Shown here: one piece after another, positions 13,330 to 20,723 of the stretch | Numbering within the stretch: the stretch's first letter is position 1 | How the letters are laid out: every line of letters starts with the position of its first letter | DNA from: Bacteroidales bacterium UBA4231 | GTDB taxonomy: Bacteria > Bacteroidota > Bacteroidia > Bacteroidales > UBA932 | Reading direction: 5' to 3' | Assembly: GCA_002396335.1 (NCBI GenBank) | Contig: DGXN01000018.1 | Location: 3,507 to 35,548 of the forward strand | DNA length: 32,042 nucleotides | Program-made: the position numbers and the translations under genes | The notes under the pieces: model-generated | Seen by the model: only the letters and a program-made list of their open reading frames with translations | Told to the model about the DNA's origin: nothing | The model's database searches: none

Positions 13330-14622
13330 CTATTTAATTCTGAGGAAACTGTAGCCGAAGCGTTTACAGGCGGCTTCCTCCAGCATTTCCCGGTCGTCCG
13401 GGTGGGCGATGGAAATCAGCAGGCGGGCCCTTTCCGCGAGGCTCTTGCCCCTGAGGTACACAATGCCGTACTCCGTGGCGACATACTGCGTCTGGAAGCG
13501 GGTGGTCACGACGCCTGCACCGGGAGTGAGGGTGGGCACAATCTTGGCCTTTCCCTTGGCGGTCCGGGAAGGCAGGGCGATGAAGGTCCGGCCTCCTTCG
13601 GAAAGCGAGCAGCCGTACATGAAATCGTGCTGTCCGCCCACGCTGGAGAAGATTTTCTCGCCGATCGAATCGGCACAGATCTGGCCGGTGAGGTCCACTT
13701 CGATGGCCGAATTGATGGCACAGGCCCGCGGATTCTGGGCAATCAGGAACGGATTGTTGGTGTACGCTACGTCGAAGAACTCCATCGTGGGGTTGTGGTC
13801 GATGTACCGGTACATCTCTTTGGAGCCGATGGCCAGCGCCGCGACGCTCACCCCGGGCCGCACTTTCTTCAGGGAGTTGTCAATGACGCCTTCCTTCATG
13901 AGCCGGATGACGCCGTCGGTCATCGCCTCGGTGTGCAGTCCCAGGTGCTGGTGGTGCTTGATGCCGTTCAGAACCGCATTCGGAATGCCCCCTACGCCGA
14001 TTTGCAGGCATGCGCCGTCCGGAATCTTGGACGCCACGTTGGCGCCGATGGCAGCCTCGATGGGGGTCGGCTCTCCGAACACCATGGCCACCGGCGGCTC
14101 GTCCACCAGGACGGCGGCGTCAATCTGGCTCTCGTGGATGAGGCATTCGCCATAGAGGTAGGGGATGGACTTGTTCACCTGGGCGATCACCACCCGCGCG
14201 CACTCCACGGCCGACACGGCGATGTCGGCCGATATCCCATAGCTGCAATAGCCGTTCTCGTCCGGCAGGGAGCAATTGATAAACGCCACGTCCACAGGGA
14301 ATTCCCCGCTCCGGAACAGGGCGGGCACCTCGCCCAGGAAGGCGGGGGTCATGCTGCCGTAGCCGTCGGCTATGTGCTGGCGCTGGTCGGCGCTGATGAA
14401 GATGCTGTTCACCAGGAACGAATCCTTGTATTCGGGTTTGCAGAAGGGCGCCGGGTCTTTGTGGACGTTGAATCCGGAGGTGATGGTGACATCCCTCAGT
14501 TCGGCATGGCGGCGGGCCAGGGCGGCCTGCAGCACCACGGGGACGGACGACCCGCCCTGACAGCAGACAGTATCGCCGCTGCGCACCAGTTTTACGGCCT
14601 CGTCGGCACTGACGTAGTTCAT
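13330..14622 (-). CDS. Acetyl-CoA hydrolase / 4-hydroxybutyrate CoA-transferase family
   Basis: A 430-residue class I CoA-transferase (acetyl-CoA:4-hydroxybutyrate CoA-transferase / acetyl-CoA hydrolase type). Its GVGGIPNAVL loop (209-218) is followed by HTEAMTDG, where Glu232 is the expected residue that forms the CoA thioester. The C-terminal domain includes IGEKIFSSVGGQHDFMYG and TEYGIVYLRGKS. Start 14622 is chosen because its ATG overlaps the stop of the upstream aminotransferase (ATGA), while frames further upstream lie inside that gene. As last gene of the iorA-iorB-aminotransferase operon it may move CoA from an arylacetyl-CoA to acetate, freeing the aryl acid and saving the thioester. 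The real substrate is inferred from the context only. Confidence 0.88.
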   Translation of the reverse strand: MNYVSADEAVKLVRSGDTVCCQGGSSVPVVLQAALARRHAELRDVTITSGFNVHKDPAPFCKPEYKDSFLVNSIFISADQRQHIADGYGSMTPAFLGEVPALFRSGEFPVDVAFINCSLPDENGYCSYGISADIAVSAVECARVVIAQVNKSIPYLYGECLIHESQIDAAVLVDEPPVAMVFGEPTPIEAAIGANVASKIPDGACLQIGVGGIPNAVLNGIKHHQHLGLHTEAMTDGVIRLMKEGVIDNSLKKVRPGVSVAALAIGSKEMYRYIDHNPTMEFFDVAYTNNPFLIAQNPRACAINSAIEVDLTGQICADSIGEKIFSSVGGQHDFMYGCSLSEGGRTFIALPSRTAKGKAKIVPTLTPGAGVVTTRFQTQYVATEYGIVYLRGKSLAERARLLISIAHPDDREMLEEAACKRFGYSFLRIK

Positions 14623-15932
14623 GTGTTCACTAATTTTACAAACAGTTTCAGATGCTCGTCCAGCAGGGTGAAGTCCTCGTCCGTCAGCAGGCGCGACACG
14701 CACACCCGGATGCCGGCCTGGCCGCTCCCGGTGGTGTTCAGCGGGATGGCGATGACCCCGCACCGCAGGAGCGCTTCCAGCAGTTCCCGGTTCCCCAGGT
14801 TTCTGTATCCTACGGTGTAGAAGAATCCGTCGCTGATGGTCTGCTCCATGTCCTTGTCATACACGAGGTGGAAGCCGTTCGCGTCGAAGATTTCACGCGA
14901 GCGGTGGGCGCGGAGGCCGTAGTTGCGGAGCTCCTTTACAAAGTTGTAGCGTCCGTCCACGGCGGCTTTCATCATCTCTGACAGCGCGTACTGAGCCGAA
15001 TGAGACGCCCCTGACGTGTTGACGTACAGGTAGTTGAGGATGAAGTTGTCTCCGAACCGGCCGATTCCCCAGCGCTTTTTCATGGCCGGGTATTCCCGCT
15101 GGTAGAGTATGTCGGAGATGCAGACGACCGCAATGCGCTCGCCGGCGTAGGAGAAGATCTTGGATCCGGAAAGGAAGATGACGTAGTTGTCCGTATAGCG
15201 GGCCACGGTGCTCTGGTAGGGCGGCTGGAAAGGAACGGACATGTCTTTGCGGAAGTCCATGCAGAGGTAAGCCATGTCTTCCAGCACCACCACGTCGTAC
15301 TTGGTGGCCAGTTCGCCGATAATCTGCAGTTCTTCTTCGGTGAGGCAGATCCAGGCGGGGTTGTTGGGGTTGGAGTACAGGATGGCGGCGATGTTGCCCT
15401 GCTTGAAATAGGACTCCAGCTTGTCCCTGAGCTTCTCCGCGCGGTATTCGTAAATGTCAAAGAAGATGTTCTTGATTCCCAGCAGGTCCGGCTGGCGGCC
15501 GTGCGGGGAGAATCCGGGGCAGATGTACAGGATGGTGTCTTTCCCGGGCTGCAGCTGTGAGCACAGCAGGATGCTGGTCATGCTGCCCTGCATGGATCCC
15601 ACCGTGGGCACAATCCCTTTGGGGTTGATGTCAATGCCGATAAACGCCTTCACGAAAGTGGACGCATTCTGCTTCAGTTCCGGCAGGCCGTGGACGGAAG
15701 GATAGATGGAAGGGACCCCCGCATCCAGTGCTTTTTTCTGCGCCTCGATGCCGATCGGACAGGCCGGAATGCCGGGGATGCCGAACTCCAGATGGGAGAA
15801 CTTTTCGCCCGAGTTTTCTTCCAGGATGCTGCCCAGCTGGGAGCATTGGCGGATGGTGGTCCGGGACACGTCCTCGATGCCCATTTCACCGAGGACTTTT
15901 TCCAAATCTTTTTGTGATACAGGCAGTTTCAT
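14619..15932 (-). CDS. PLP-dependent aminotransferase (fold type I)
   Basis: A 437-residue class I/II aminotransferase. Visible are SNPNNPAW (187-194), the PLP-pyridine aspartate in LEDMAY (Asp219), the PLP lysine in SGSKIF (Lys258), followed by GERIAV with the phosphate-binding arginine. Start 15932 is preferred to an upstream ATG at 15971, because it lies four bases after the end of iorB. In this operon it should convert aromatic (or other) amino acids to the 2-oxo acids that IorAB oxidises. Substrate specificity cannot be read directly. Confidence 0.85.
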   Translation of the reverse strand: MKLPVSQKDLEKVLGEMGIEDVSRTTIRQCSQLGSILEENSGEKFSHLEFGIPGIPACPIGIEAQKKALDAGVPSIYPSVHGLPELKQNASTFVKAFIGIDINPKGIVPTVGSMQGSMTSILLCSQLQPGKDTILYICPGFSPHGRQPDLLGIKNIFFDIYEYRAEKLRDKLESYFKQGNIAAILYSNPNNPAWICLTEEELQIIGELATKYDVVVLEDMAYLCMDFRKDMSVPFQPPYQSTVARYTDNYVIFLSGSKIFSYAGERIAVVCISDILYQREYPAMKKRWGIGRFGDNFILNYLYVNTSGASHSAQYALSEMMKAAVDGRYNFVKELRNYGLRAHRSREIFDANGFHLVYDKDMEQTISDGFFYTVGYRNLGNRELLEALLRCGVIAIPLNTTGSGQAGIRVCVSRLLTDEDFTLLDEHLKLFVKLVNT

Positions 15933-15936
15933 TGCG

Positions 15937-16518
15937 TTACTTTTTTTGGGAAAACTGTAGGCCGGCGTCAAAGGCCTTCAGGTTGGCCTCCACGATGGCT
16001 TCGCCCTTGCGGCCGAACACGCGGCGGATGCCTTCACGGAGTTTTTCGGGCTCCAGGATGTGCAGGACGCCGGCCATGGCGCCCAGAAGCACCATATTGG
16101 CGCTGCGGGGGCTGCCCAGGTCCTTGGCGATGCCGTCGGCATCCAGGGCCACCACCTGCGGGAACTGCTCCAGCTGTGCGGTAATCTTCTCCATCTCCGG
16201 GTAGTTGGGGATGTTTACGAGCGGGGTGGTGTTGGTGATGATCCAGCCGTCGGGGGCCAGGTAGGGAATATAGCGGAGGGCCTCCATGGGCTCCAGGGAC
16301 ACAATCAGGTTGGCTGCTCCCTTGGGGATGAGGTCGCTGTAAATGGGGTCCGTGCTCAGGCGGAGGTTGGACTGGACGTCTCCGCCGCGCTGGCTCATGC
16401 CGTGGACTTCGGCCTGTTTCAGGAAAAGGTTCTGTTCCAGGGCGGCCGACCCGATGACGGTGGCGATGGAGAGGATGCCTTGTCCTCCCACACCGGAAAG
16501 GATGATATCGCGTTTCAT
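15937..16518 (-). CDS. iorB: Indolepyruvate oxidoreductase, beta subunit
   Basis: A 193-residue protein of the pyruvate/ketoisovalerate oxidoreductase gamma-domain family: SGVGGQGILSIATVIG (8-23) and AEVHGMSQRGGDVQSNLR (36-53) are its hallmarks. With IorA it forms the two-subunit enzyme that oxidatively decarboxylates aryl-pyruvates to arylacetyl-CoA and passes electrons to ferredoxin. The ATG lies one base after the iorA stop, a normal operon arrangement. Confidence 0.92.
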   Translation of the reverse strand: MKRDIILSGVGGQGILSIATVIGSAALEQNLFLKQAEVHGMSQRGGDVQSNLRLSTDPIYSDLIPKGAANLIVSLEPMEALRYIPYLAPDGWIITNTTPLVNIPNYPEMEKITAQLEQFPQVVALDADGIAKDLGSPRSANMVLLGAMAGVLHILEPEKLREGIRRVFGRKGEAIVEANLKAFDAGLQFSQKK

Positions 16519-16519
16519 G

Positions 16520-18121
16520 CTATGCTTTCTTTTGGGATGCGTGTCTTCTGAGCGTCTGGATGCATTCGCGGCGGCATACGATGACCGAAACGCCGTGATA
16601 TTCCAGTTCTTCGCGGATAACTTTCTCCATGTCGGGATAGTTCTTCGGGAGCGGGACGATGGTACGGATGTGCTCCTTCTCGACGCCCAGTCCTTCGCAG
16701 ATGGCCTCGATGCGGCCTGTGCCGGCGCTATCCTGGCCGCCGGTCATGCCGGTGGTGAGGTTGTCGGAGATGCAGAGGGTGACGTCGGCCTTGCCGTTGA
16801 CGGCGTCCAGAAGGCCGGTCATGCCGCTGTGGGTGAAGGTGGAGTCGCCGATGACGGCAACGGCAGGCCATACGCCGCTGAAGGCGGCTCCCTGCGCCAT
16901 GGTGAGCGAGGCGCCCATCTCTACGCAGGTGTGGAGGGCGTTGAAGGGCGGCATCCAGCCCAGGGTGTAACAGCCGATATCGCCGAATACGCGTGCGCCG
17001 GGGTAGTCTTTGACGACATTGCCGAGGGCGGTGTAGAAGTCCCGGTGGCCGCAGCCCTGGCAAAGTGCCGGAGGACGGGGCGCTACGACTTCAGAGGCCG
17101 GGAACTGTTCAAGGGCGGGGAGGCCGACTGCTGCGCGGACGGCGTCCGGCGTGAGTTCTCCGTCGCGGGGAAGGCTGCCGTCCAGGCGTCCGCAGATGGT
17201 GACGCCGCCGGGGAAGACGCCCTTCAGGCGCTCTTCCACCATGGGCTGACCTTCTTCCAGGACCAGGATGCGGGAGGTGATGCCGGCGAGCTGCCGGGCC
17301 ATTTCCCGCGGGAAGGGATACTGGGAAATCTTCAGGACCGGGTAAGGGCAGCCGTCCGGGAATTGCTCCATCAGGTAATTATAGGCAATGCCGCAGGCGA
17401 TGATTCCGAGGCTCCGGTCTTTCCCTTCGGTGAGGGTGTTGAAGGGGGAGACGGAGGCGTCGGCCTCGAAGGCGGCGTAATCCTGGATGAGCTGGCGGTT
17501 CCTTACGCGGGCGTTGACGGGGAGGGTGACCCACTGGCGGGGCTTGGTGGGGAAGTGGAGGGTGTTCTGCTCCCTGACCGGGCCGGCCGAGCGGACTACG
17601 GCACGGGAATGGGCCATGCGGGTGGTAAGGCGCATGATGACGGGAATGCCGCGGCTTTCGGAATAGTCGAAGGCTTTCCGGGTCATCTCATAGGCTTCCT
17701 GCTGGGAAGAGGGCTCGAAGACGGGAATCATGCCGAAACTGCCCCAGAAACGGGAGTCCTGCTCGTTCTGGGAACTGTGCATGGAGGGGTCGTCGCAGGC
17801 GGCGATCACCAGGCCGCCGTTGGCCCCGGTGGTGGCCGATCCCATGAGAGGGTCGGCACAGACGTTCATGCCTACGTGCTTCATGCAGACGAGGGCGCGC
17901 TTGCCGGCATAGGACATGCCCAGCGCTTCCTCCATGGCGGTTTTTTCGTTGGTGGACCAGTCGGCATGGACGTGGCGCTCCCGGGTGAGCGGGTGGGCCT
18001 GGATGTATTCGGTAATCTCCGTGGAAGGGGTGCCGGGGTAGGCGTAGACGCCTGAAAGGCCGGCATGGAGGGCCGCGAGGGCTACCGCCTCGTCACCCAA
18101 TAACAGGTTTTTTTCTTCCAT
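16520..18121 (-). CDS. iorA: Indolepyruvate oxidoreductase, alpha subunit (lacks ferredoxin domain)
   Basis: About 533 residues. The N-terminal pyrimidine-binding half (LLLGDEAVALAALHAGLSGV, YPGTPSTEITEY) is followed by a central segment and the TPP-binding C-terminal part with LCQGCGHRDFYTALG, GDIGCYTLGW and IGDSTFTHSG. Archaeal IorA proteins end in a ferredoxin-like domain with two CxxCxxC clusters. Here the protein stops soon after IVCRRECIQTL with no such motif, as I believe is usual in Bacteroidota. Start 18121 is preferred to an upstream in-frame GTG/ATG near 18145, because a palindrome and leader fill that region. It heads the operon and has its own promoter at 18172-18202. Confidence 0.9.
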   Translation of the reverse strand: MEEKNLLLGDEAVALAALHAGLSGVYAYPGTPSTEITEYIQAHPLTRERHVHADWSTNEKTAMEEALGMSYAGKRALVCMKHVGMNVCADPLMGSATTGANGGLVIAACDDPSMHSSQNEQDSRFWGSFGMIPVFEPSSQQEAYEMTRKAFDYSESRGIPVIMRLTTRMAHSRAVVRSAGPVREQNTLHFPTKPRQWVTLPVNARVRNRQLIQDYAAFEADASVSPFNTLTEGKDRSLGIIACGIAYNYLMEQFPDGCPYPVLKISQYPFPREMARQLAGITSRILVLEEGQPMVEERLKGVFPGGVTICGRLDGSLPRDGELTPDAVRAAVGLPALEQFPASEVVAPRPPALCQGCGHRDFYTALGNVVKDYPGARVFGDIGCYTLGWMPPFNALHTCVEMGASLTMAQGAAFSGVWPAVAVIGDSTFTHSGMTGLLDAVNGKADVTLCISDNLTTGMTGGQDSAGTGRIEAICEGLGVEKEHIRTIVPLPKNYPDMEKVIREELEYHGVSVIVCRRECIQTLRRHASQKKA

Positions 18122-18141
18122 AAGTGCAGTGTTATGTGGTA

Positions 18142-18157
18142 CCAAATATCAATTTGG
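18142..18157. promoter_or_regulatory. Palindrome in the iorA leader
   Basis: CCAAAT (18142-18147), four bases, ATTTGG (18152-18157). It lies between the -7 box and the ATG of iorA, in the transcribed leader. TCAATTTG occurs here (18149-18156) and again at 18211-18218, upstream of the promoter, so a dimeric repressor/activator site or a small leader hairpin are both possible. Confidence 0.45.
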
Positions 18158-18171
18158 TTTTAGTTTCTCCA

Positions 18172-18202
18172 CAAAGATAAAATTTTGTGAGAAATAATGC
18201 AA
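18172..18202 (-). promoter_or_regulatory. Promoter of the iorA operon
   Basis: On the minus strand: -33 TTG (18202-18200), a 20-base spacer, and -7 TATCTTTG (18179-18172). Both boxes and the spacing match the Bacteroidota consensus. The leader to the ATG at 18121 is about 45 bases and contains a palindrome. Confidence 0.7.
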
Positions 18203-18244
18203 GAATAATGTCAATTTGATATGCGTTGAAAAAATTCTTCCTGA

Positions 18245-18279
18245 TTTGAAGGGAATTCCGGAAATTTGACGTATCTTTG
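18245..18279 (+). promoter_or_regulatory. Promoter of rpsP-rimM
   Basis: A perfect -7 box TATCTTTG at 18272-18279, with TTTG at 18245-18248 (23-base spacer) as -33 candidate. The leader of about 50 bases to the ATG at 18338 is AT-rich just before the start, as is usual for highly expressed Bacteroidota genes. Confidence 0.6.
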
Positions 18280-18337
18280 CAGGCTCCCACGAGTTGGGGC
18301 AATACGCATTTATTAATTTTTAAACAACAGATTCACA

Positions 18338-18880
18338 ATGGCTGTTAAAATCAGACTTTCGCGCCACGGTAAGAAGAATTTCGCATTCTTCCACATTGTT
18401 GTGGCCGACTCCCGCGCCCCGCGCGATGGTAAATTCATTGAGCAGCTCGGCTCTTACAACCCCAACACCAACCCTGCCACCATCGTCCTCGATGCTGACA
18501 AGGCCCTGGCTTGGCTCAACGTAGGCGCCCAGCCCACTCTCACCGCCCGCCGTCTCCTCTCCTACGAGGGTGTCCTCCTGCGGAAGCACCTCGCAGAAGG
18601 TGTCGCCAAAGGCGCTCTCACCGAAGCTCAGGCCGACGCCAAGTTCGCCGCCTGGAAAGCCGAGCACGACGAGAAAGTGGCCGCCAAGAAGGCCGGTCTC
18701 AAGAACGACGCTATCGCCAAGGCAAAGGCCGCCAAAGCTGCCGAGGCTCAGGTGAACGAGGCCCGTGCAAAGGCTATCGCCGCCAAGAAGGCAGAAGCTG
18801 AGGAAGCCGCCCGCAAGGCCGCCGAAGAGGCTGCCGCCGAGGCCGCTCCCGCAGAACCTGTGGAGACCCCTGCAGAATAA
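18338..18880 (+). CDS. rpsP: Ribosomal protein S16
   Basis: 180 residues. The first 80 or so are the S16 domain ([42 protein letters not shown]). The rest is a long Ala/Lys/Glu-rich, probably helical tail (about 95-180), a known feature of Bacteroidota S16 that is absent from the ~82-residue E. coli protein. Codon use is strongly biased, as expected for a ribosomal gene. It is followed two bases later by rimM, the partner seen in most bacteria, although trmD and rplS are not next to it here. Confidence 0.97.
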   Translation: MAVKIRLSRHGKKNFAFFHIVVADSRAPRDGKFIEQLGSYNPNTNPATIVLDADKALAWLNVGAQPTLTARRLLSYEGVLLRKHLAEGVAKGALTEAQADAKFAAWKAEHDEKVAAKKAGLKNDAIAKAKAAKAAEAQVNEARAKAIAAKKAEAEEAARKAAEEAAAEAAPAEPVETPAE

Positions 18881-18882
18881 GA

Positions 18883-19371
18883 ATGCTGCAAATCGCCCAG
18901 GTATTAAAATCCAACGGGACGGATGGGCAGTTGCTTCTGAGCTTTCTGGACATCGCCCCGGAGGATATTGACCTCCAGGAACCGGTATACATCGTTTTCG
19001 ATGGACTGCCGGTTCCCTTTTATTTTGAATCGTTCACCCCGCGGGGCAATAACCGCGCCCTGGTGCACCTTACCGGCGTCCGGAGCCTCCGGGATGCCGA
19101 CGAACTGGCCGGATCCCCCGTCTATGCCGACTATTTCGTCCAGGAGGAGGAAGAAGACTTCACCGGCTGGCAAGTCTTCGGGGAAGACGGCGTCCGCGTA
19201 GGGGAAGTATCGGCCTACGAAGACATCCCCGGCAATCTCTGCATCTGGGTCCGTCGGCCGGACGGGACCGAAGTCCTTCTTCCGCTGCACGAAGACCTTG
19301 TCCGCTCCGTCGACGAAAAAACCGGGACCCTCACGCTGAGTATCCCGGATGGAATTCTGAACCTGCAGTAG
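18883..19371 (+). CDS. rimM: Ribosome maturation factor RimM
   Basis: 162 residues, close to the usual 160-180. The N-terminal RimM domain (MLQIAQVLKSNGTDGQLLL, FYFESFTPRGNNRALVHL, LAGSPVYAD) is followed by a PRC-barrel-like C-terminal half (GWQVFGEDGVRVGEVSAYED and VLLPLHEDLVRSVDEKTGTL). RimM helps to mature the 3' domain of 16S rRNA in the 30S subunit. It is co-transcribed with rpsP (two-base gap). Its end lies two bases from the end of the convergent DUF975 gene. Confidence 0.92.
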   Translation: MLQIAQVLKSNGTDGQLLLSFLDIAPEDIDLQEPVYIVFDGLPVPFYFESFTPRGNNRALVHLTGVRSLRDADELAGSPVYADYFVQEEEEDFTGWQVFGEDGVRVGEVSAYEDIPGNLCIWVRRPDGTEVLLPLHEDLVRSVDEKTGTLTLSIPDGILNLQ

Positions 19372-19373
19372 CC

Positions 19374-20105
19374 TTAATCCAGGCCGCCGTGCAGGGCGTA
19401 ATCCGCTTTCACATCTTCATAGAACGCTGCCTGGGCGGTTTCCATATAGGGAGCCAGCCAGAGCAGGCCGATCCCCAGCGTGAGGATGCTCAGGATGCCC
19501 CAGCCGATGAAGCTCAGGTACAGCCAGAAGAGGTCGAATTTGTGGCCGCGCATCATCATGCGGCTGCGGTGGATGCTTTCGGTGATGGACAGCTCCGGAT
19601 TCTCCTCGAGGATGTACGGGGTCATGGCATAGGAGAAGGATTTGATGATGCCCGGAATGATCAGCAGGAAGCTCCACAGGACAATCAGGATTTGCATCCA
19701 CAGCATGCCGCCCACTTTGTGGAGGTATCCGTGGAAAGAGATGCGTACTGCATTGTCTACCAAGTTGTTGTCTCCCTCCGTGAGCAGTTTCCGGAACGTG
19801 TTGGCAATGCCTACGGTGAGCGGGAAGAGAAGGAAAATCTCGGCCAGAGAGAGGAGGCCGCTGGTACCGTTGAGGCGGTTCGCGATGAGCTGATAGGCGG
19901 GATCCTGAATCATAGAGGCGGCGGCATAGATGCCGGAGCCGGCATGCTCCCGGGTATATGCTTGCAGTTCGGCCGATGTGTAGGTGACGGGACCCATGAC
20001 CAGACATACCACGATGGCGTACAGCAGAATCAGCAGGACGGCTTTCCCCCAGTTACCTTTCAGGGCGGCGAGAGCGGCATTCTTATAGTCTTGATTGGTT
20101 TTCAT
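19374..20105 (-). CDS. DUF975 multi-pass membrane protein
   Basis: 243 residues from ATG 20105 (MKTNQDYKNAALAALKGNW). The start is chosen because it opens the family's typical head; an upstream ATG at 20132 overlaps the promoter box. There are about five membrane segments: near 24-42, a middle segment (LLSLAEIFLLFPLTVGI), one at ILIVLWSFLLIIPGII, and the C-terminal pair (FWLYLSFIGWGILSILTL and a following one). DUF975 marks are SYAMTPYILEENPELSITES, the MMMRGHKFDLFWL block and PYMETAQAAFYEDV. The function of the family is unknown. Minus-strand -7 box TAAATTTG lies at 20137-20130. It is divergent to lemA. Confidence 0.82.
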   Translation of the reverse strand: MKTNQDYKNAALAALKGNWGKAVLLILLYAIVVCLVMGPVTYTSAELQAYTREHAGSGIYAAASMIQDPAYQLIANRLNGTSGLLSLAEIFLLFPLTVGIANTFRKLLTEGDNNLVDNAVRISFHGYLHKVGGMLWMQILIVLWSFLLIIPGIIKSFSYAMTPYILEENPELSITESIHRSRMMMRGHKFDLFWLYLSFIGWGILSILTLGIGLLWLAPYMETAQAAFYEDVKADYALHGGLD

Positions 20106-20177
20106 GGTAAAAATGGATTTTTCTATTGACAAATTTACGCATTTTTCGGATATTTGTGCTAATTAACTGTTTATATT

Positions 20178-20720
20178 ATGATTTGGATTATCATTGCCGT
20201 TATCGCCCTGGTGGTACTTTGGGTGATTTCCGTCCAGAACTCTCTGGTCAAGAGTGACGAATTCTGCAACAATGCCCTCAAGCAGATCAATGTCCAGCAG
20301 ATCAGCCGTTTCGACGCCCTGCAGGCCCTCATCAAACTGACCCGGGAGTATTCCACCTACGAGGCCGACACGCTCCAGAAGATTGTCGACGCCCGCAAGA
20401 TTACCTCTTCCCCCGCTCCCACTGCGGCCGAGATCAACGCCAATGAGGAAACCCTGAAAGCCCTGAGCGCCAAGCTCATCGCCGTCGCGGAAGCCTATCC
20501 GGACCTGAAGGCCAGCCAGAACTACCAGCAGACCATGCAGAGCATCGAAAAGTACGAAGAGAATGTCCGCCTGTCCCGCATGACCTTCAACGACACCGTC
20601 ACGCGTTTCAATCAGCAGGTCCGCTCCTTCCCTGTATCGGCCGTCGCCGGCATGCTGGGTTTTGCAAAGCGTGATTATCTCGCTGACGACGTATCCAAGA
20701 AAGATTATCCCGTCATTTAA
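20178..20720 (+). CDS. LemA-family protein
   Basis: 180 residues: an N-terminal membrane anchor (MIWIIIAVIALVVLWVI) followed by the LemA four-helix core (VKSDEFCNNALKQINVQQIS, LIKLTREYSTYEADTL, ENVRLSRMTFNDTVTRFNQQ, FPVSAVAGMLGF). LemA proteins are inner-membrane proteins of unclear role, often next to a TPM or DUF2207 protein, as here. An ATATTTG sequence about 25 bases upstream may be its -7 region. The gap to the next gene is three bases. Confidence 0.88.
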   Translation: MIWIIIAVIALVVLWVISVQNSLVKSDEFCNNALKQINVQQISRFDALQALIKLTREYSTYEADTLQKIVDARKITSSPAPTAAEINANEETLKALSAKLIAVAEAYPDLKASQNYQQTMQSIEKYEENVRLSRMTFNDTVTRFNQQVRSFPVSAVAGMLGFAKRDYLADDVSKKDYPVI

Positions 20721-20723
20721 AGG

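Noticed and set aside
16343..18055. 570-codon plus-strand frame opposite iorA
   Set aside because: Same kind of antisense artefact; the minus strand carries unmistakable IorA motifs.
18338..18880. S16 tail as an unusual fusion
   Set aside because: Long Ala/Lys/Glu tails are common in S16 of Bacteroidota, so this is not novel.
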